Positions 12,648 to 13,356 of a stretch of 13,356 nucleotides of DNA are shown one piece after another. The stretch's first letter is position 1. Every line of letters begins with the position of its first letter. The stretch is from positions 1 through 13,356 of the forward strand of contig JAAYND010000106.1 in assembly GCA_012521035.1 (NCBI GenBank), read 5' to 3'. A model generated the notes under the pieces. The model saw only the letters and a program-made list of their open reading frames with translations. It was not told where the DNA came from and made no database searches. Source of the DNA: Methanomicrobiales archaeon (GTDB taxonomy: Archaea > Halobacteriota > Methanomicrobia > Methanomicrobiales > Methanoculleaceae). Both the position numbers and the translations under genes were made by a program.

Positions 12648-12881
12648 ATGACCAACGAGAAGACCACCCGGGAGATCGTTTACGAGACGAACCGGGACAT
12701 AAAGTGGATCTGCCGGGCGCTCCAGCAGATTGAGGCACAGGACGAGGAGTTCGAGATGTGGTTCCGGGCGCTGGAGGGGTGGTGGGCGGAGAAGAGCGGG
12801 GAGGAGCGGCGGGGTTCAGCGATCAGCGCCGGGGCCGGGGGGGTGGTGGCGGTGATTCTGAGGGTGATTGGTGGGGGGTAG
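12648..12881 (+). CDS. Small coiled-coil/glycine-tail family protein, copy 3, intact, 77 aa
   Basis: From ATG 12648: MTNEKTTREIVYETNRDI, then KWICRALQQIEAQDEEFEMW, ALEGWWAEKSGEERRG and the tail SAISAGAGGVVAVILRVIGG. The first 55 residues form a charged amphipathic helix, the tail a short glycine-rich hydrophobic segment that may insert in a membrane. This layout resembles XhlA/holin-like proteins, but that is a comparison of form only. It is the reference for the frameshifted copy at 4972-5226 and the fragment at 1381-1438. The preceding 57 bases are also conserved with copy 2 and stay open from TTG 12591, so either the promoter or an N-terminal extension is conserved; no ribosome binding site decides it. 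Confidence 0.75.
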   Translation: MTNEKTTREIVYETNRDIKWICRALQQIEAQDEEFEMWFRALEGWWAEKSGEERRGSAISAGAGGVVAVILRVIGGG

Positions 12882-12920
12882 AGGGGCCCACTTTTCTGGA
12901 GCGTGACCAGGTGAGCTTCT

Positions 12921-13152
12921 CTATCCCCTGTGATCGCAGCAGAACCATATTTGGAGAGGCTTTGCTGTATTGATGCCAGAGAGGTAGTTCCATGCTTTCA
13001 CCCCTGGTTCAATCTCTGTTTCGATCAATTGTGGTAAGTCAATGGTGTATGATATCCCGGATTCGCCAGAAAAAACCAGAACCTCATTCTTTGACACTAC
13101 CCGATATCGTTTTTCCGTCCATTGTGGCGATATAGGAGGAGTTGAGTTTCAC
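12921..13152 (-). pseudogene. Small hypothetical gene split by one extra base, about 76 aa
   Basis: GTG 13152 opens VKLNSSYIATMDGK. Removing one A from the run of five (13110-13114) joins it to RYRVVSKNEVLVFSGESGIS, YTIDLPQLIETEIEPGVKAW, NYLSGINTAKPLQIWFCCD and a TAG at 12921-12923. The interval is 232 bases, one more than 77 codons, which fits a single inserted base. The protein resembles small beta-rich domains of unknown function. The homopolymer leaves open a sequencing error. No other frame has similar character, and the gene is convergent with the coiled-coil copy 3. Confidence 0.6.
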
Positions 13153-13219
13153 GTTGTGTCGTAGATCACTACCTTATTGCGGCCACTGCTATAGTTCATG
13201 ATGGATATCATCTAAGGGT

Positions 13220-13356
13220 CTATACTACCTGGATCAAGAATTTCATGCCCTCAAATTCCTGGTGACCTTCTAACTCGACAAACCCTTGATCAAATGTATG
13301 AAGATCTCTGGCAGAGAACTCTTGTGCAGTGAGCGCGTGCTGAATGTCATAGTGCC
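13220..13356 (-). CDS. PIN-domain toxin, C-terminal part, running off the window
   Basis: The minus strand enters the window with HYDIQHALTAQEFSARDLHT, then FDQGFVELEGHQEFEGMKFL and a TAG at 13220-13222. A D-(I/L)-x-H-A-L-x-A phrase followed by a TFDxGF strand is the usual end of PIN-domain ribonucleases (VapC type), with the D near the start and the D of TFDQGF in the acidic active site. The N-terminal half and any antitoxin lie beyond the window. The call is from motif character; 45 residues are visible. Confidence 0.65.
   Translation of the reverse strand, partial: HYDIQHALTAQEFSARDLHTFDQGFVELEGHQEFEGMKFLIQVV

Overview
The window looks like accessory DNA from a methanogenic archaeon of the order Methanomicrobiales, most like Methanoculleus. 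This placement is inferred from protein character and cannot be proved without a search. The signs are GC-rich DNA, archaeal TATA-type promoters, Orc1/Cdc6 replication-protein remnants, and small protein families I associate with methanogens. No rRNA, tRNA or CRISPR array was seen. Many recognisable genes are broken, so the region reads as a graveyard of mobile, surface-sugar and replication genes among surviving toxin-antitoxin (TA) and small-protein cassettes.

Left part (1-4860). On the minus strand are a small antitoxin with a truncated GNAT toxin, a TnpB (IS605/IS1341-type) 3' remnant with its end hairpin, and an orphan VapB-like antitoxin. Next is an acylphosphatase fused to ten perfect-length heptapeptide repeats (21-bp DNA repeat). 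A heavily mutated UDP-ManNAc dehydrogenase pseudogene (plus strand) then joins the N-terminal stub of an Orc1/Cdc6 gene (minus strand). A complete DUF2281/MazF-type TA pair follows, then a broken secreted-or-structural-type gene of unknown function with a clear terminator.

Middle part (4900-8460). A frameshifted member of a small coiled-coil/glycine-rich-tail family precedes the best preserved operon: a YwgA-like protein and a COG1078-type HD phosphohydrolase, four bases apart behind a good TATA box. The same two families are neighbours in Bacillus subtilis (ywfO/ywgA), so this may be a cross-domain two-gene module. Convergent to it is a 108-aa conserved hypothetical gene, followed by an AT-rich membrane-anchored gene with a probable 5' frameshift.

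Right part (8460-13356). Here lie a sugar epimerase relic, a truncated UPF0175 antitoxin, an intact YhcG/DUF1016 PD-(D/E)XK nuclease, and a 5'-truncated nucleotidyltransferase-like gene overlapping its small partner. A second Orc1/Cdc6 stub is fused to another unknown relic. A HicB-HicA-YgiT cassette follows, then an intact copy of the coiled-coil family, a small gene split by one extra base, and the C-terminus of a PIN-domain toxin running off the end.

Recurring themes are three copies of one small protein family, two Orc1 stubs sharing their leader sequence, and at least six TA modules or fragments. That pattern suggests repeated insertion, recombination and decay at one locus.
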